Positions 26,537 through 37,463 of a stretch of DNA of 64,000 nt are shown here, piece by piece. Numbering within the stretch: position 1 is the stretch's first letter; each line of letters starts with the position of its first letter. The notes under the pieces were generated by a model. The model ran no database searches, was not told the DNA's origin, and worked only from the letters and a program-made list of their open reading frames with translations. The stretch comes from Lysobacter sp. Root916 (GTDB taxonomy: Bacteria; Pseudomonadota; Gammaproteobacteria; Xanthomonadales; Xanthomonadaceae), in contig NZ_LMJF01000014.1 of assembly GCF_001429785.1 (NCBI RefSeq), positions 265,323 through 329,322 on the forward strand, given 5' to 3'. A program made the translations under genes and the position numbers.

Positions 26537-26677
26537 TTAGGCGCAGAGACGCTTGCGGCCCTTGGCGCGACGACGGGCCAGGATCTTGCGGCCGTCGGCG
26601 GTCGCCATGCGGGCACGGAAACCGTGGTCGCGCTTGCGCTTGAGGTTGCTGGGCTGATAGGTGCGCTTGGTGGCCAT
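26537..26677 (-). CDS. rpmH: 50S ribosomal protein L34
   Basis: 46 residues, [20 protein letters not shown] and onward to KGRKRLCA, matching L34 over its whole length. It is very basic and binds 23S rRNA. It heads the leftward operon rpmH-rnpA-yidC and is divergent from dnaA, the standard layout at proteobacterial origins. A well-spaced sigma-70 promoter lies just upstream. Confidence 0.97.
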   Translation of the reverse strand: MATKRTYQPSNLKRKRDHGFRARMATADGRKILARRRAKGRKRLCA

Positions 26678-26713
26678 GGTCCGGCTCTATTAATACGGCG
26701 GAAAAGACCGGCG

Positions 26714-26743
26714 ATCATAGCGGCGATCCCAGGGCGCGGTCAA
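26714..26743 (-). promoter_or_regulatory. Sigma-70 promoter of rpmH-rnpA-yidC
   Basis: On the minus strand TTGACC (26743-26738) is followed after 18 bases by TATGAT (26719-26714), ending 36 bases before the rpmH start codon. Both hexamers are close to consensus, as expected for a ribosomal-protein operon. Confidence 0.8.
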
Positions 26744-26909
26744 GTTGAACTGAACAGCGGGGCGCGAGGGGCGGTGTCCCCGGCCGCTGCGACGGCCGGG
26801 GTCCATGCTACGGCGATGCGGTGTCCGGCGCTTGGTCAAGAACGCGCCAATCCGCGTCCTGGCTGGCTCGCGCCGGGTCCGTGCCTGTGGACTAGCCTGT
26901 GTTCAGCCT

Positions 26910-26918
26910 TGTGGACAA
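26910..26918 (-). promoter_or_regulatory. DnaA-box-like site upstream of dnaA
   Basis: TGTGGACAA reads TTGTCCACA on the minus strand, one base from the consensus DnaA box TTATCCACA. It is the best site in the 382-base rpmH-dnaA interval and lies 141 bases before the dnaA start, where it could mediate autoregulation. The rest of the interval, apart from the rpmH promoter, shows no gene or strong structure. A weak -10-like GATAGT is at 26944-26949. Confidence 0.5.
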
Positions 26919-27059
26919 GTCCTGTTCCGGACCTCGCCGCGGTGATAGTCTGGCCGACCCCCCTGCCCCGTTCGCCGCGAGTCGCATCGCGCGGCCGGCG
27001 GCGTTTCGACCGCCGCGCCCCCAGGCCGGCCGCACCGCACTAAGAAGACCTGCCGACCG

Positions 27060-28391
27060 ATGGAAGCTTGGCCCCGCTGCCTCGAACGACTCGAAGCCGA
27101 ATACCCGGTCGAGGATGTCCACACCTGGCTCAAGCCGCTGCAAGCGGCCCAGCGCGACGACGTCACGGTGCTGTATGCGCCCAACGCTTTCGTCGTCGAG
27201 CACGTGCGCGAACGCTACCTGGGACGCATCCGCGAACTGCTGAATTATTTCGCCGGCAGCGCCGAGGTCAGCCTGGAAATCGGTTCGCTGCCGCGCGTGG
27301 CGCCGGTGCGCGAAGCCGAGCCGGTCAACGCCGCGCGCGCGGCCGCGGTGGCGCCGGTCGAACCCTTCCAGGGCAACCTGGACAATCACTACACCTTCGA
27401 CAACTTCGTCGAAGGCCGCAGCAACCAGCTCGGCCGCGCCGCGGCGCTGCAGGCCGCGCAGAAGCCCGGCGAACGCGCGCACAACCCGCTGCTGCTGTAC
27501 GGGGGCACCGGCCTGGGCAAGACCCATCTGATGTTCGCCGCCGGCAACGCCATGCGCGAGGCCAATCCGGCCATGCGCGTGATGTACCTGCGTTCGGAAC
27601 AGTTCTTCAGCGCGATGATGAAGTCGCTGCAGGACAAGACCATGGATCAGTTCAAGCGCCAGTTCCAGCGCGTGGACGCGTTGTTGATCGACGACATCCA
27701 GTTCTTCGCCGGCAAGGACCGCACCCAGGAGGAGTTCTTCCATACCTTCAACGCGCTGTTCGACGGCAAGCAGCAGATCATCCTGACCTGCGACCGCTAC
27801 CCGCGCGAAGTCGAGGGCCTGGAGCCACGCCTGAAATCGCGCTTGGCCTGGGGCCTGTCGGTGGCGATCGAGCCGCCGGACTTCGAGACCCGCGCCCAGA
27901 TTGTGATCTCCAAGGCCAAGGAACGCGGCGCCGCGATTCCCGAGGAAGTCGCGTTCCTGCTGGCCAAGAAGATGCGCAGCAACGTGCGCGACCTGGAAGG
28001 CGCGCTCAACACCCTGACCGCACGCGCCAACTTCACCGGCCGCGCGATCACCGTCGAGTTCGCCCAGGAAACCCTGCGCGACCTGTTGCGCGCACAGCAG
28101 CAGGCCATCGGCATCCCCAACATCCAGAAGACCGTGGCCGATTACTACGGCCTGCAGATGAAGGACCTGCTGTCCAAGCGCCGCACCCGCTCGCTGGCGC
28201 GTCCGCGCCAGGTCGCGATGGCGCTGACCAAGGAACTGACCGAGCACAGCCTGCCCGAGATCGGCGACGCCTTCGCCGGCCGCGACCACACCACGGTGCT
28301 GCACGCCTGCCGGCAGATCCGCACCCTGATGGAGACCGACGGCAAGCTCCGCGAGGATTGGGACAAGCTGATCCGCAAGCTCAGCGAATGA
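27060..28391 (+). CDS. dnaA: Chromosomal replication initiator DnaA
   Basis: 443 residues. Domain I starts [20 protein letters not shown]; a short linker leads to the AAA+ domain with Walker [11 protein letters not shown] (148-157), Walker [10 protein letters not shown] and the sensor region. The C-terminal DNA-binding domain has the signature [12 protein letters not shown]. It binds DnaA boxes, opens the origin and loads DnaB. ATG 27060 gives the N-terminus expected for Xanthomonadaceae. The gene is first in the rightward dnaA-dnaN-recF-gyrB series, with a DnaA-box-like site upstream and a perfect box downstream. Confidence 0.98.
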   Translation: MEAWPRCLERLEAEYPVEDVHTWLKPLQAAQRDDVTVLYAPNAFVVEHVRERYLGRIRELLNYFAGSAEVSLEIGSLPRVAPVREAEPVNAARAAAVAPVEPFQGNLDNHYTFDNFVEGRSNQLGRAAALQAAQKPGERAHNPLLLYGGTGLGKTHLMFAAGNAMREANPAMRVMYLRSEQFFSAMMKSLQDKTMDQFKRQFQRVDALLIDDIQFFAGKDRTQEEFFHTFNALFDGKQQIILTCDRYPREVEGLEPRLKSRLAWGLSVAIEPPDFETRAQIVISKAKERGAAIPEEVAFLLAKKMRSNVRDLEGALNTLTARANFTGRAITVEFAQETLRDLLRAQQQAIGIPNIQKTVADYYGLQMKDLLSKRRTRSLARPRQVAMALTKELTEHSLPEIGDAFAGRDHTTVLHACRQIRTLMETDGKLREDWDKLIRKLSE

Positions 28392-28691
28392 GCCTGCAGG
28401 CGACGAACGGCGCCGGTGCAGGTACTCTTCGAACAAAGCGGTGCATGGCTCGCGTACAAGCTGTGGATAGATCGGAGCCGGCGACCGGCCTCCAAATTTA
28501 TCCACAGATTGTCCCGGAGCTCAGGGTCCGGTTCTACCGAACTTTGCATGAACGAAAAATCCAGTATAAACAATAGGTTGTCTTAGTTTTCCCGGATTTT
28601 CGGCGACACCATCACCACCATGCTTTTGATTTATCCATCTCTTTTGTATTGGGCGTTGCCGCCCGAACCGACTAGGGGCTAAGGGGTCCGC
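28392..28691. other. Probable chromosomal replication origin (oriC), dnaA-dnaN interval
   Basis: This 300-base interval holds a perfect DnaA box TTATCCACA (28498-28506), a one-mismatch box on the other strand TGTGGATAG (28462-28470) and a weaker TTATCCATC (28631-28639). Two stretches are unusually A+T-rich for this genome: about 28548-28600 (GAACGAAAAATCCAGTATAA and onward) and 28618-28650 (TGCTTTTGATTTATCCATCT). They are candidates for the unwinding element. In Xanthomonas the origin is reported in this same interval. There are fewer boxes than in E. coli oriC, so the assignment is probable, not certain. Confidence 0.72.
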
Positions 28692-29792
28692 ATGCGTTTC
28701 AGCCTGCAACGAGAAGTGTTTCTCAAGCCGTTGGCGCAAGTCGTCAACGTAGTCGAACGCCGGCAGACCCTGCCGGTCCTGGCCAACCTGCTGGTGCAGG
28801 TCAAGGACGGGCAGCTCTCGCTGACCGGTACCGACCTGGAAGTCGAAATGGTGTCGCGCATCCTTGTCGACGACGCCAAAGACGGCGAAACCACCATCCC
28901 GGCGCGCAAGCTGTTCGAAATCGTTCGGGCCCTGCCCGACGGCAGCAAGGTGACCGTCACCCAGACCGCCGAGAAGATCACGGTCCAGGCCGGGCGTTCG
29001 CGCTTCACGCTGGCTAGCCTGCCAGCCAACGACTTCCCGTCGATCGACGAAGTCGAAGCCACCGAGCGCGTGCGCGTGCCGGAAGCGGCGCTGAAGGAAC
29101 TGATCGAACGCACCGCGTTCGCGATGGCCCAGCAGGACGTGCGCTACTACCTCAACGGCTTGCTGTTCGATCTGCGCGAAAACAGCCTGCGCTGCGTGGC
29201 CACCGACGGCCATCGCCTGGCGCTGTGCGAAACCGCCTACGAAGGCAGCGGCCAGACCAAGCGCCAGATCATCGTGCCGCGCAAGGGCGTGCAGGAGCTG
29301 CAGCGCCTGCTGGAAGGCGGCGACCGCGAGATCGAGATCGAGATGGGCCGTGGCCACATCCGGGTCAAGCGCGACGATGTGACCTTCACCAGCAAGCTGA
29401 TCGACGGCCGTTTCCCGGATTACGAGGCGGTGATTCCGATCGGCGCGGACCGCGAAGTGCGGATCGAGCGCGAAACCCTGCGTGCGGCCCTGCAGCGTGC
29501 GGCGATCCTGTCGAACGAGAAGTACCGCGGCGTGCGCATCGAAGTCTCGCCCGGGCAGCTCAAGATCAGCGCGCACAACCCGGAGCAGGAAGAGGCGCAG
29601 GAAGAAGTGGAAGCCGACACCAAGGTCGACGATCTGGCGGTGGGCTTCAACGTCAACTACCTGCTCGATGCCCTGACCGCCTTGCGCGACGAGCACGTGG
29701 TGATCGCGCTGCGCGATGCCAATTCCTCGGCGCTGGTGCGCGAAGCGGCCAACGAGAAGTGCCGCCACGTGGTGATGCCGCTGCGGCTTTGA
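28692..29792 (+). CDS. dnaN: DNA polymerase III beta sliding clamp
   Basis: 366 residues, the standard length, in three similar clamp domains. It starts MRFSLQREVFLKPLAQVVNV and ends CRHVVMPLRL; the terminal MPLRL contributes to the clamp-binding cleft. The dimeric ring holds Pol III, Pol IV and other partners on DNA. It follows the probable origin and is succeeded by a parS-like site and a strong terminator before recF, so recF may have its own promoter. Confidence 0.98.
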   Translation: MRFSLQREVFLKPLAQVVNVVERRQTLPVLANLLVQVKDGQLSLTGTDLEVEMVSRILVDDAKDGETTIPARKLFEIVRALPDGSKVTVTQTAEKITVQAGRSRFTLASLPANDFPSIDEVEATERVRVPEAALKELIERTAFAMAQQDVRYYLNGLLFDLRENSLRCVATDGHRLALCETAYEGSGQTKRQIIVPRKGVQELQRLLEGGDREIEIEMGRGHIRVKRDDVTFTSKLIDGRFPDYEAVIPIGADREVRIERETLRAALQRAAILSNEKYRGVRIEVSPGQLKISAHNPEQEEAQEEVEADTKVDDLAVGFNVNYLLDALTALRDEHVVIALRDANSSALVREAANEKCRHVVMPLRL

Positions 29793-29815
29793 TCGGCCGA
29801 CGGTCCGGAAGGGCC

Positions 29816-29831
29816 GGTTCCACGTGGAACA
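29816..29831. other. parS: parS-like centromere site 1
   Basis: GGTTCCACGTGGAACA contains the perfect 14-base palindrome GTTCCACGTGGAAC (29817-29830), identical to the parS core bound by ParB in Pseudomonas. It lies 24 bases after the dnaN stop and just before its terminator. Three more copies are within 1.5 kb. ParA/ParB genes are not in this window. Confidence 0.85.
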
Positions 29832-29833
29832 TG

Positions 29834-29864
29834 AAACGCCCGGCGCTGCCGGGCGTTTCGTTTT
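29834..29864 (+). terminator. Terminator of dnaN
   Basis: AAACGCCCGGC, the loop GCT and GCCGGGCGTTT form a perfect 11-pair stem followed by CGTTTT. It lies directly after the first parS site. Confidence 0.9.
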
Positions 29865-29980
29865 GGCGCCGGTGTGGGCTGTGCGTTGCCTCGGTTTGGC
29901 TGTGCATTGCTCGCTCGTCTGAAAGGCTGAGGCCGGACGGGTTGGGGAGGATGAGGCCCCGCTTGCGGCTGGCCTGAAAG

Positions 29981-30110
29981 CAAATCCCCCTCAATCCCCC
30001 TTTTTCAAAGGGGGAGGCCGCATCGATGGATTATCGATTTCTGCCCCCTGCCCCCTACTCCCTGGTCCGCCTGCCCCTCTGCCCCTCTGCCCCTCTGCCC
30101 GCTACCTCCC
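29981..30110. repeat. CCCCCTTTTTCAAAGGGGG repeat and pyrimidine tandem repeat upstream of recF
   Basis: CAAATCCCCCTCAATCCCCC followed by the hairpin TTTTTCAAAGGGGGA (to 30015) is the inverse orientation of the family at 1982-2019 and 44438-44475. Positions 30068-30100 are a tandem repeat of TGCCCCTC. Together with parS site 1 and the dnaN terminator these fill the 388-base dnaN-recF gap, in which no gene is seen. Confidence 0.75.
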
Positions 30111-30180
30111 AGTCCTTCCAATCCCCCAGCGTCCTGCGTTCCTCCCGCGCCTCCCGAAACCGATCTGCGATCATCCGCAC

Positions 30181-31305
30181 ATGCACGTAACCCGCCTGGA
30201 AGCCCGTGGCCTGCGCCGCTTCGCCGATGTCCGGCTGGCGCCCGCGCCCGGGATCAATCTGATCACCGGCGATAACGGCGCCGGCAAGACCAGCCTGCTC
30301 GAGGCCCTGCACCTGATGGCCTACGGGCGCAGCTTCCGTGGTCGGGTCCGCGATGGCCTGGTCCGGGCCGGTGATCCGGCCTTGGAGGTGTTCGTCGAAT
30401 GGCAGGAGGGTCTCGGCCCGAATGTGGCCGCGGTCGCCGACGGCGGCCCGACCGCGACCCGGCTGCGCAAGGCCGGGCTGCGCCACAGCGGGCAGGACTG
30501 GGTCGGTCGCCTGGACGGCAGCCCCGTGGCCCAGTTGGGCGAGTTGTGCGCGGCGCTGGCCGTGGTCAGCTTCGAGCCGGGCAGCCACGCCCTGATTACC
30601 GGTGGCGCCGAAGCGCGTCGGCGCTACCTGGATTGGGGTCTGTTCCACGTGGAACACGACTTCATCGCCCTGTGGCGGCGCTACACCCGCGCGCTCAAGC
30701 AGCGCAACGCCCTGCTCAAGGCCCGGGCCCGCGACGGCCAGCTCGACGCTTGGGACCGGGAGCTGGCCGATGCCGGCGAACCCCTGAGCCGGCGCCGCCA
30801 GCACTATCTGGAGGATCTGCAACCGCGCTTCTCGGCCCTGGCCACCGAACTGGCCCCGGCGCTGGGCGACACCCGCCTGGACTACCTGCCGGGTTGGCGC
30901 CGCGACGAGCTGCCGCTGGCCGACGCCCTGCTGCTGGCACGCGAGCGCGACCAGATCGCCGGCTACACCTCGGTCGGCCCGCATCGCGCCGACTGGCGTA
31001 TCCAGTTCGGCGGCCTGCCCGGCCGCGACGCGCTGTCGCGCGGCCAGGCCAAGCTCACGGCCCTGTCCGCCCTGCTGGCCCAGGCCGAGCACCATGCCCT
31101 GGCGCGCAAGGAATGGCCGGTGATCGCGCTGGACGATCTGGCCTCCGAGCTCGACCGCCAGCACCAGCGCCGGGTCTTGCAGCGCCTGATCGCCTGCGGA
31201 GCGCAGGTCTTCATCACCGGCACCGAGGCGCCCAGTGCCCTGGCCGAGCTGGGCGTCGAGACCAAGGTGTTCCACGTGGAACAAGGAGAAATTTGTCCTA
31301 CCTAG
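30181..31305 (+). CDS. recF: DNA replication and repair protein RecF
   Basis: 374 residues. Walker A is GDNGAGKT at 30-37 and the SMC-like signature LSRGQAKLTALSALLAQAE is followed by Walker B PVIALDDLASELD. RecF works with RecO and RecR to load RecA at gaps in DNA. Two perfect parS-like palindromes lie inside the coding sequence, both read as Phe-His-Val-Glu: residues 155-158 (LFHVEH) and 364-367 (VFHVEQ). A third overlaps the stop codon region. The start ATG 30181 (MHVTRLEARGLRRF) fits the family. Confidence 0.96.
   Translation: MHVTRLEARGLRRFADVRLAPAPGINLITGDNGAGKTSLLEALHLMAYGRSFRGRVRDGLVRAGDPALEVFVEWQEGLGPNVAAVADGGPTATRLRKAGLRHSGQDWVGRLDGSPVAQLGELCAALAVVSFEPGSHALITGGAEARRRYLDWGLFHVEHDFIALWRRYTRALKQRNALLKARARDGQLDAWDRELADAGEPLSRRRQHYLEDLQPRFSALATELAPALGDTRLDYLPGWRRDELPLADALLLARERDQIAGYTSVGPHRADWRIQFGGLPGRDALSRGQAKLTALSALLAQAEHHALARKEWPVIALDDLASELDRQHQRRVLQRLIACGAQVFITGTEAPSALAELGVETKVFHVEQGEICPT
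30641..30656. other. parS: parS-like centromere site 2, inside recF
   Basis: TGTTCCACGTGGAACA is a perfect 16-base palindrome with the full ParB-binding consensus. It encodes part of Leu-Phe-His-Val-Glu-His in RecF. Confidence 0.9.
31268..31283. other. parS: parS-like centromere site 3, inside recF
   Basis: TGTTCCACGTGGAACA again, 38 bases upstream of the recF stop, in the same reading frame as site 2 (Val-Phe-His-Val-Glu-Gln). Only 39 bases separate its start from that of site 4. Confidence 0.9.
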
Positions 31306-31327
31306 ATGTTCCACGTGGAACATCTAG
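31302..31327. other. parS: parS-like centromere site 4 in a 26-base perfect palindrome at the recF stop
   Basis: The core TGTTCCACGTGGAACA (31307-31322) is extended by CTAGA on the left and TCTAG on the right, giving a perfect palindrome over 26 bases. The recF stop codon TAG (31303-31305) lies in its left arm. The extra symmetry beyond the ParB site may stabilise a hairpin at the recF mRNA end, although no T run follows. Confidence 0.9.
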
Positions 31328-34208
<2,881 letters not shown>

Positions 34209-34218
34209 GCCGACGCCG

Positions 34219-35082
34219 ATGGCGCCAGATTCCGAGCGCGATCCCGGGCCCACGGCCGCCGCCCTGCCCGCGGCCGTGCCACCGCCGCTGCCGCCCGCGG
34301 CGGCCCTGCCCGCGCCGCGCACCCGCGCGGTGCTCGGCCACGCCGCGCTGGATTTCCTGATCGCGGTCGCGATCATGCTGGCCCTGAGCTTCGCCACCAT
34401 GGTGGCCTGGGCGCTGGTGCGCGGCTTCCAGATCGGCCTGGCGCACCAAGGCGCGACCGCCACCGAAGCCTTGCGCGACGTCGGCCAGCCCGGCGGCCTG
34501 GCTCAGTTGGCGATGGCCCTGGTCGCGATGGGCGGCGCCTCGCTCGCGGTCTACCTGCTGCGCCGCCGCGCCGGGCGCGAGGAACGCGCCGCCTCCTGGC
34601 GCGCCGCGTGCCGGCCTTCCACCTGGGCCTGGGCCGCGGGCGTGGGCCTGGCCAGCTTCGGCCTCAGCGCCGCGCTGAGCTGGATCGGCGAGCAGTTCGG
34701 CATCGAACCCTTGCCCAGCAACGTCGAGATGATCCAGGCCGCCCTGCGCAGCCAGTTCGTCCTCACCCTGGTGTTCGCGGTGCTGCTGGCGCCGGCCTAC
34801 GAAGAGCTGCTGTTCCGGCGCGTGCTGTTCGGGCGCTTCTGGGCCGCCGGCCTGCCCGGCCTGGGCATCGTCCTGAGCAGCCTGGCCTTCGCCCTGCTGC
34901 ACGAACTGCCCGGCCTGAGCGGCAACGGCCCCGGCGCGATCAGCCTGTTGTGGCTGACCTACGCCAGCATCGGCGCCGCCTTCGCCTGGGTTTACCGCCG
35001 CACCGGCACGCTGTGGGCGGCCATCGCCGCGCACGCGATCAACAATCTGCTCGCCTGCGCCCTGCTGGTTTTGCAGGGCTGA
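34219..35082 (+). CDS. CPBP (CAAX/ABI) family intramembrane protease
   Basis: 287 residues starting 10 bases after gyrB at MAPDSERDPGP. A Pro/Ala-rich 40-residue leader precedes about seven membrane segments. The CPBP motifs are present: EELLFRRVLFGRF (motif 1, EExxxR), FALLHELPG (motif 2, histidine) and HAINNLLA (motif 3, HxxxN). Family members cleave inside membranes or process peptides and bacteriocin-related substrates; the target here is unknown. The close spacing suggests co-transcription with gyrB. Confidence 0.85.
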   Translation: MAPDSERDPGPTAAALPAAVPPPLPPAAALPAPRTRAVLGHAALDFLIAVAIMLALSFATMVAWALVRGFQIGLAHQGATATEALRDVGQPGGLAQLAMALVAMGGASLAVYLLRRRAGREERAASWRAACRPSTWAWAAGVGLASFGLSAALSWIGEQFGIEPLPSNVEMIQAALRSQFVLTLVFAVLLAPAYEELLFRRVLFGRFWAAGLPGLGIVLSSLAFALLHELPGLSGNGPGAISLLWLTYASIGAAFAWVYRRTGTLWAAIAAHAINNLLACALLVLQG

Positions 35083-35163
35083 TGTCCCCGCCCTGGCGCG
35101 TTTGACGAAAAGTTAATACCGATCGGTCTACAACGCGGTCATACGCAAGGGGAATTCTGCTCA

Positions 35164-35967
35164 GTGAAGCGTTTACTGCTCGGTGTCTCGATCGCGCTGG
35201 TCGTCGCCGCCTGCGCCACCACCACCTCGCCCACCGGGCGTCGCCAGAGCGTGGGCGCGGTATCGCAGGAACAGCTCAACCAGATGGGCGCGCAGGCGTT
35301 CATCGACGCCAAGTCCAAGGGCAACCTCAGCACCGACGCGCGCCAGACCGCCTATGTGCGCTGCGTGGTCGATGCGGTGACCCGCCAGCTGCCCGCCGGC
35401 TGGCAGGCGCAATGGGACGTCGCGGTGTTCGTCGATACCTCGCCCAACGCCTTCGCCCTGCCCGGCGGCAAGGTCGGCGTGAACACCGGCATCTTCAGCG
35501 TCGCCAAGAACCAGGACCAGCTGGCGGCGGTGATCGCCCACGAGGTCGGCCACGTGGTCTCGCGCCACCACGATGAGCGCATCACCCGCCAGGTCACCGC
35601 CCAGACCGGCCTGAGCATCGCCGGCGCCCTGCTCGGCTCGCGCTACGGCGAGGGCGCGGCCAGCGCCACCAACCAGCTCGGCGGCGCCGCGGTGCAGGGC
35701 CTGTTCCTGCTGCCCGGTTCGCGCACCCAGGAATCCGAGGCCGACGTGGTCGGCCAGCAGCTGATGGCCCAGGCCGGCTTCGACCCGCAGCAGGCGGTGA
35801 ACCTGTGGCAGAACATGATCGCCGCCAGCCAGAGCCGGCCACCGCAGTGGTTGTCCACCCATCCGGACCCGCAATCGCGCATCCAGGAACTGCGCGCGCG
35901 GGCCGGCGGGCTGATGCCGGTGTACCAACAGGCGCGTTCGGCCGGCCGTACGCCCAAGTGTGGATGA
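35164..35967 (+). CDS. M48 family zinc metalloprotease lipoprotein
   Basis: 267 residues from GTG 35164, preceded by an AAGGGGA ribosome-binding site. The signal peptide MKRLLLGVSIALVVAAC ends in a lipobox with Cys17. The zinc site is HEVGH at 126-130 with the third ligand Glu in RTQESEADVVG. This is the LoiP/YcaL type of periplasmic, outer-membrane-anchored protease involved in envelope protein quality control. A palindrome ACCGATCGGT (35118-35127) lies upstream of the start. Confidence 0.9.
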   Translation: MKRLLLGVSIALVVAACATTTSPTGRRQSVGAVSQEQLNQMGAQAFIDAKSKGNLSTDARQTAYVRCVVDAVTRQLPAGWQAQWDVAVFVDTSPNAFALPGGKVGVNTGIFSVAKNQDQLAAVIAHEVGHVVSRHHDERITRQVTAQTGLSIAGALLGSRYGEGAASATNQLGGAAVQGLFLLPGSRTQESEADVVGQQLMAQAGFDPQQAVNLWQNMIAASQSRPPQWLSTHPDPQSRIQELRARAGGLMPVYQQARSAGRTPKCG

Positions 35968-36087
35968 ACGAGAAGCATTAACCGCTGTAAAACCCCGTAT
36001 CGCCCGGCCCCGCGTTTCTGTTAGCGTGACGGCCCCCCGGCCCTGCGGCCATCGACCCCGCCACGGCGGCAGCTGATTGAGGTGACC

Positions 36088-37317
36088 ATGAACAAGCTCT
36101 CCACCCGCCATCGCACCGTGCTGACGGCCGCCATCGGCGCCGTGCTCGCGCTGGGCTCGATCGCCCAGGTTCACGCGCAGTCGGCGATGGAACGGGCCGA
36201 AGAGCGCCGTCAGCGTCACGCGGACAAGAAGGAAGACAAGAAGACCTCTTCCTCGGCGTCCAAGGTCGAATACCCCAATGCCACCCGCGAGCAGCCCGAC
36301 GCCAAGGCCTCGGCCAAGGTCACGCCGAAGCTGAAGAAGATGATGGACTTCTACGACGACGATAAGCCGGCCGAAGGCCGCGCCATCGCCGACGAGATCA
36401 TCGCCAACCCGGCCGCCAACGCCTACGACCGCTCCTTCGCCGCCCAGATCGGCGCGCAACTGGCCTACGGCGCCGACGACAGCGCCGCCGCCATCGCTTA
36501 TCTGACCAAGGCCCTGGAGTTCAACGGCCTGGACAACAACGGCCACTACGGCGCCATGTTCATGATGGCCCAGCTGCAGCTGCAGGAAGACAAGTACGCC
36601 GAGGCGCTGGCGACCATGGATCGCTTCCTCGGCGAGACCAAGAGCACCAAGCCCGAGCACCTGATCGTCAAGGGCAACGCCCTGTACCGCCTGGAGCGCT
36701 ACAAGGATGCCGCGCCGATCATCAAGCAGGCCATCGACGCCTCGCCCGAGCCCAAGTCCGACTGGCAGCAGCTGCTGATGGCCGCCTACGCCGAGTCCGG
36801 CCAGACCGGCGAAGCGACCAAGATGGCCGAAGCCGTCGCCAGCAAGAACCCGGGCGACAAGCGCGCCCAGCTCAACCTGGTCGCCACCTACCTGCAGGCC
36901 GACCAGTTCGACAAGGCCGCCGCGGTGCTGGAGAAGCTGCGCGCCGCCGGTCAGCTCAACGAAGACAAGGACTACCGTCAGCTCTACTCGACCTACCTGC
37001 AGATCGACGGTAACGAGAAGAAGGCCGCCGAGGTCATCAACGACGGTCTGAGCAAAGGCGTGCTGAAGCCGGATTTCCAGGCCTACCTGGCGCTGGCGCA
37101 GTCGTACTACTTCTCCGACCAGGTGAACCCGTCGATCGAGGCGTACAAGAAGGCCGCCCCGCTCGCGCCCGATGGCGAGACCTACCTCAATCTCGCTCGT
37201 GTCTTGTGGCAGGAAGACCGCATTCCAGAGGCCAAGGAAGCCGCCAAGCAGGCGATCGCCAAGGGCGTGAAGAAGCCCGACGACGCCAAGAAGATCATCG
37301 CGCTGCCGGGTAAATAA
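36088..37317 (+). CDS. Periplasmic TPR-repeat protein upstream of the TonB cluster
   Basis: 409 residues from ATG 36088. A GTG six bases earlier is in frame, but GAGGTGACC there serves as the ribosome-binding site. There is a signal peptide (LTAAIGAVLALGSIAQVHAQ, cleavage near residue 31), then a Lys/Glu-rich charged segment and at least six TPR-like helical hairpins from about residue 75 to the end. It directly precedes tonB-exbB-exbD. A role as a periplasmic scaffold linked to TonB-dependent uptake is plausible; a TPR protein next to TonB genes is a recurring layout. Confidence 0.8.
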   Translation: MNKLSTRHRTVLTAAIGAVLALGSIAQVHAQSAMERAEERRQRHADKKEDKKTSSSASKVEYPNATREQPDAKASAKVTPKLKKMMDFYDDDKPAEGRAIADEIIANPAANAYDRSFAAQIGAQLAYGADDSAAAIAYLTKALEFNGLDNNGHYGAMFMMAQLQLQEDKYAEALATMDRFLGETKSTKPEHLIVKGNALYRLERYKDAAPIIKQAIDASPEPKSDWQQLLMAAYAESGQTGEATKMAEAVASKNPGDKRAQLNLVATYLQADQFDKAAAVLEKLRAAGQLNEDKDYRQLYSTYLQIDGNEKKAAEVINDGLSKGVLKPDFQAYLALAQSYYFSDQVNPSIEAYKKAAPLAPDGETYLNLARVLWQEDRIPEAKEAAKQAIAKGVKKPDDAKKIIALPGK

Positions 37318-37343
37318 TCGGCGCACGATAGGCAAATCCGCCC

Positions 37344-37372
37344 TTGGAACCTAGGGCGCGGTTTGGTATATG
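37344..37372 (+). promoter_or_regulatory. Promoter candidate for tonB-exbB-exbD
   Basis: TTGGAA (37344-37349) and TATATG (37367-37372) are separated by 17 bases and lie 92 bases upstream of the tonB start. I see no obvious Fur box near it. Confidence 0.55.
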
Positions 37373-37463
37373 CTAGGAGGTTCACGCGACTGGAAACGGT
37401 TGCGAGAACCGAACGACGGCCCGTGGCGCCCTTGCGTCCGGAAACACTTCCCGAGCTGACGGC

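Noticed and set aside
24302..27043. 913-codon open frame across yidC, rnpA and rpmH
   Set aside because: It is the complement of three firmly identified genes, with a His/Gln/Arg-rich translation and no domain.
29761..29775. GCCACGTGGTG near the dnaN end considered as parS
   Set aside because: The arms do not match the 14-base palindrome.
35173..37335. 720-codon open frame opposite the M48 protease and TPR genes
   Set aside because: Both plus-strand genes have signal peptides and clear motifs; the opposite frame has none.
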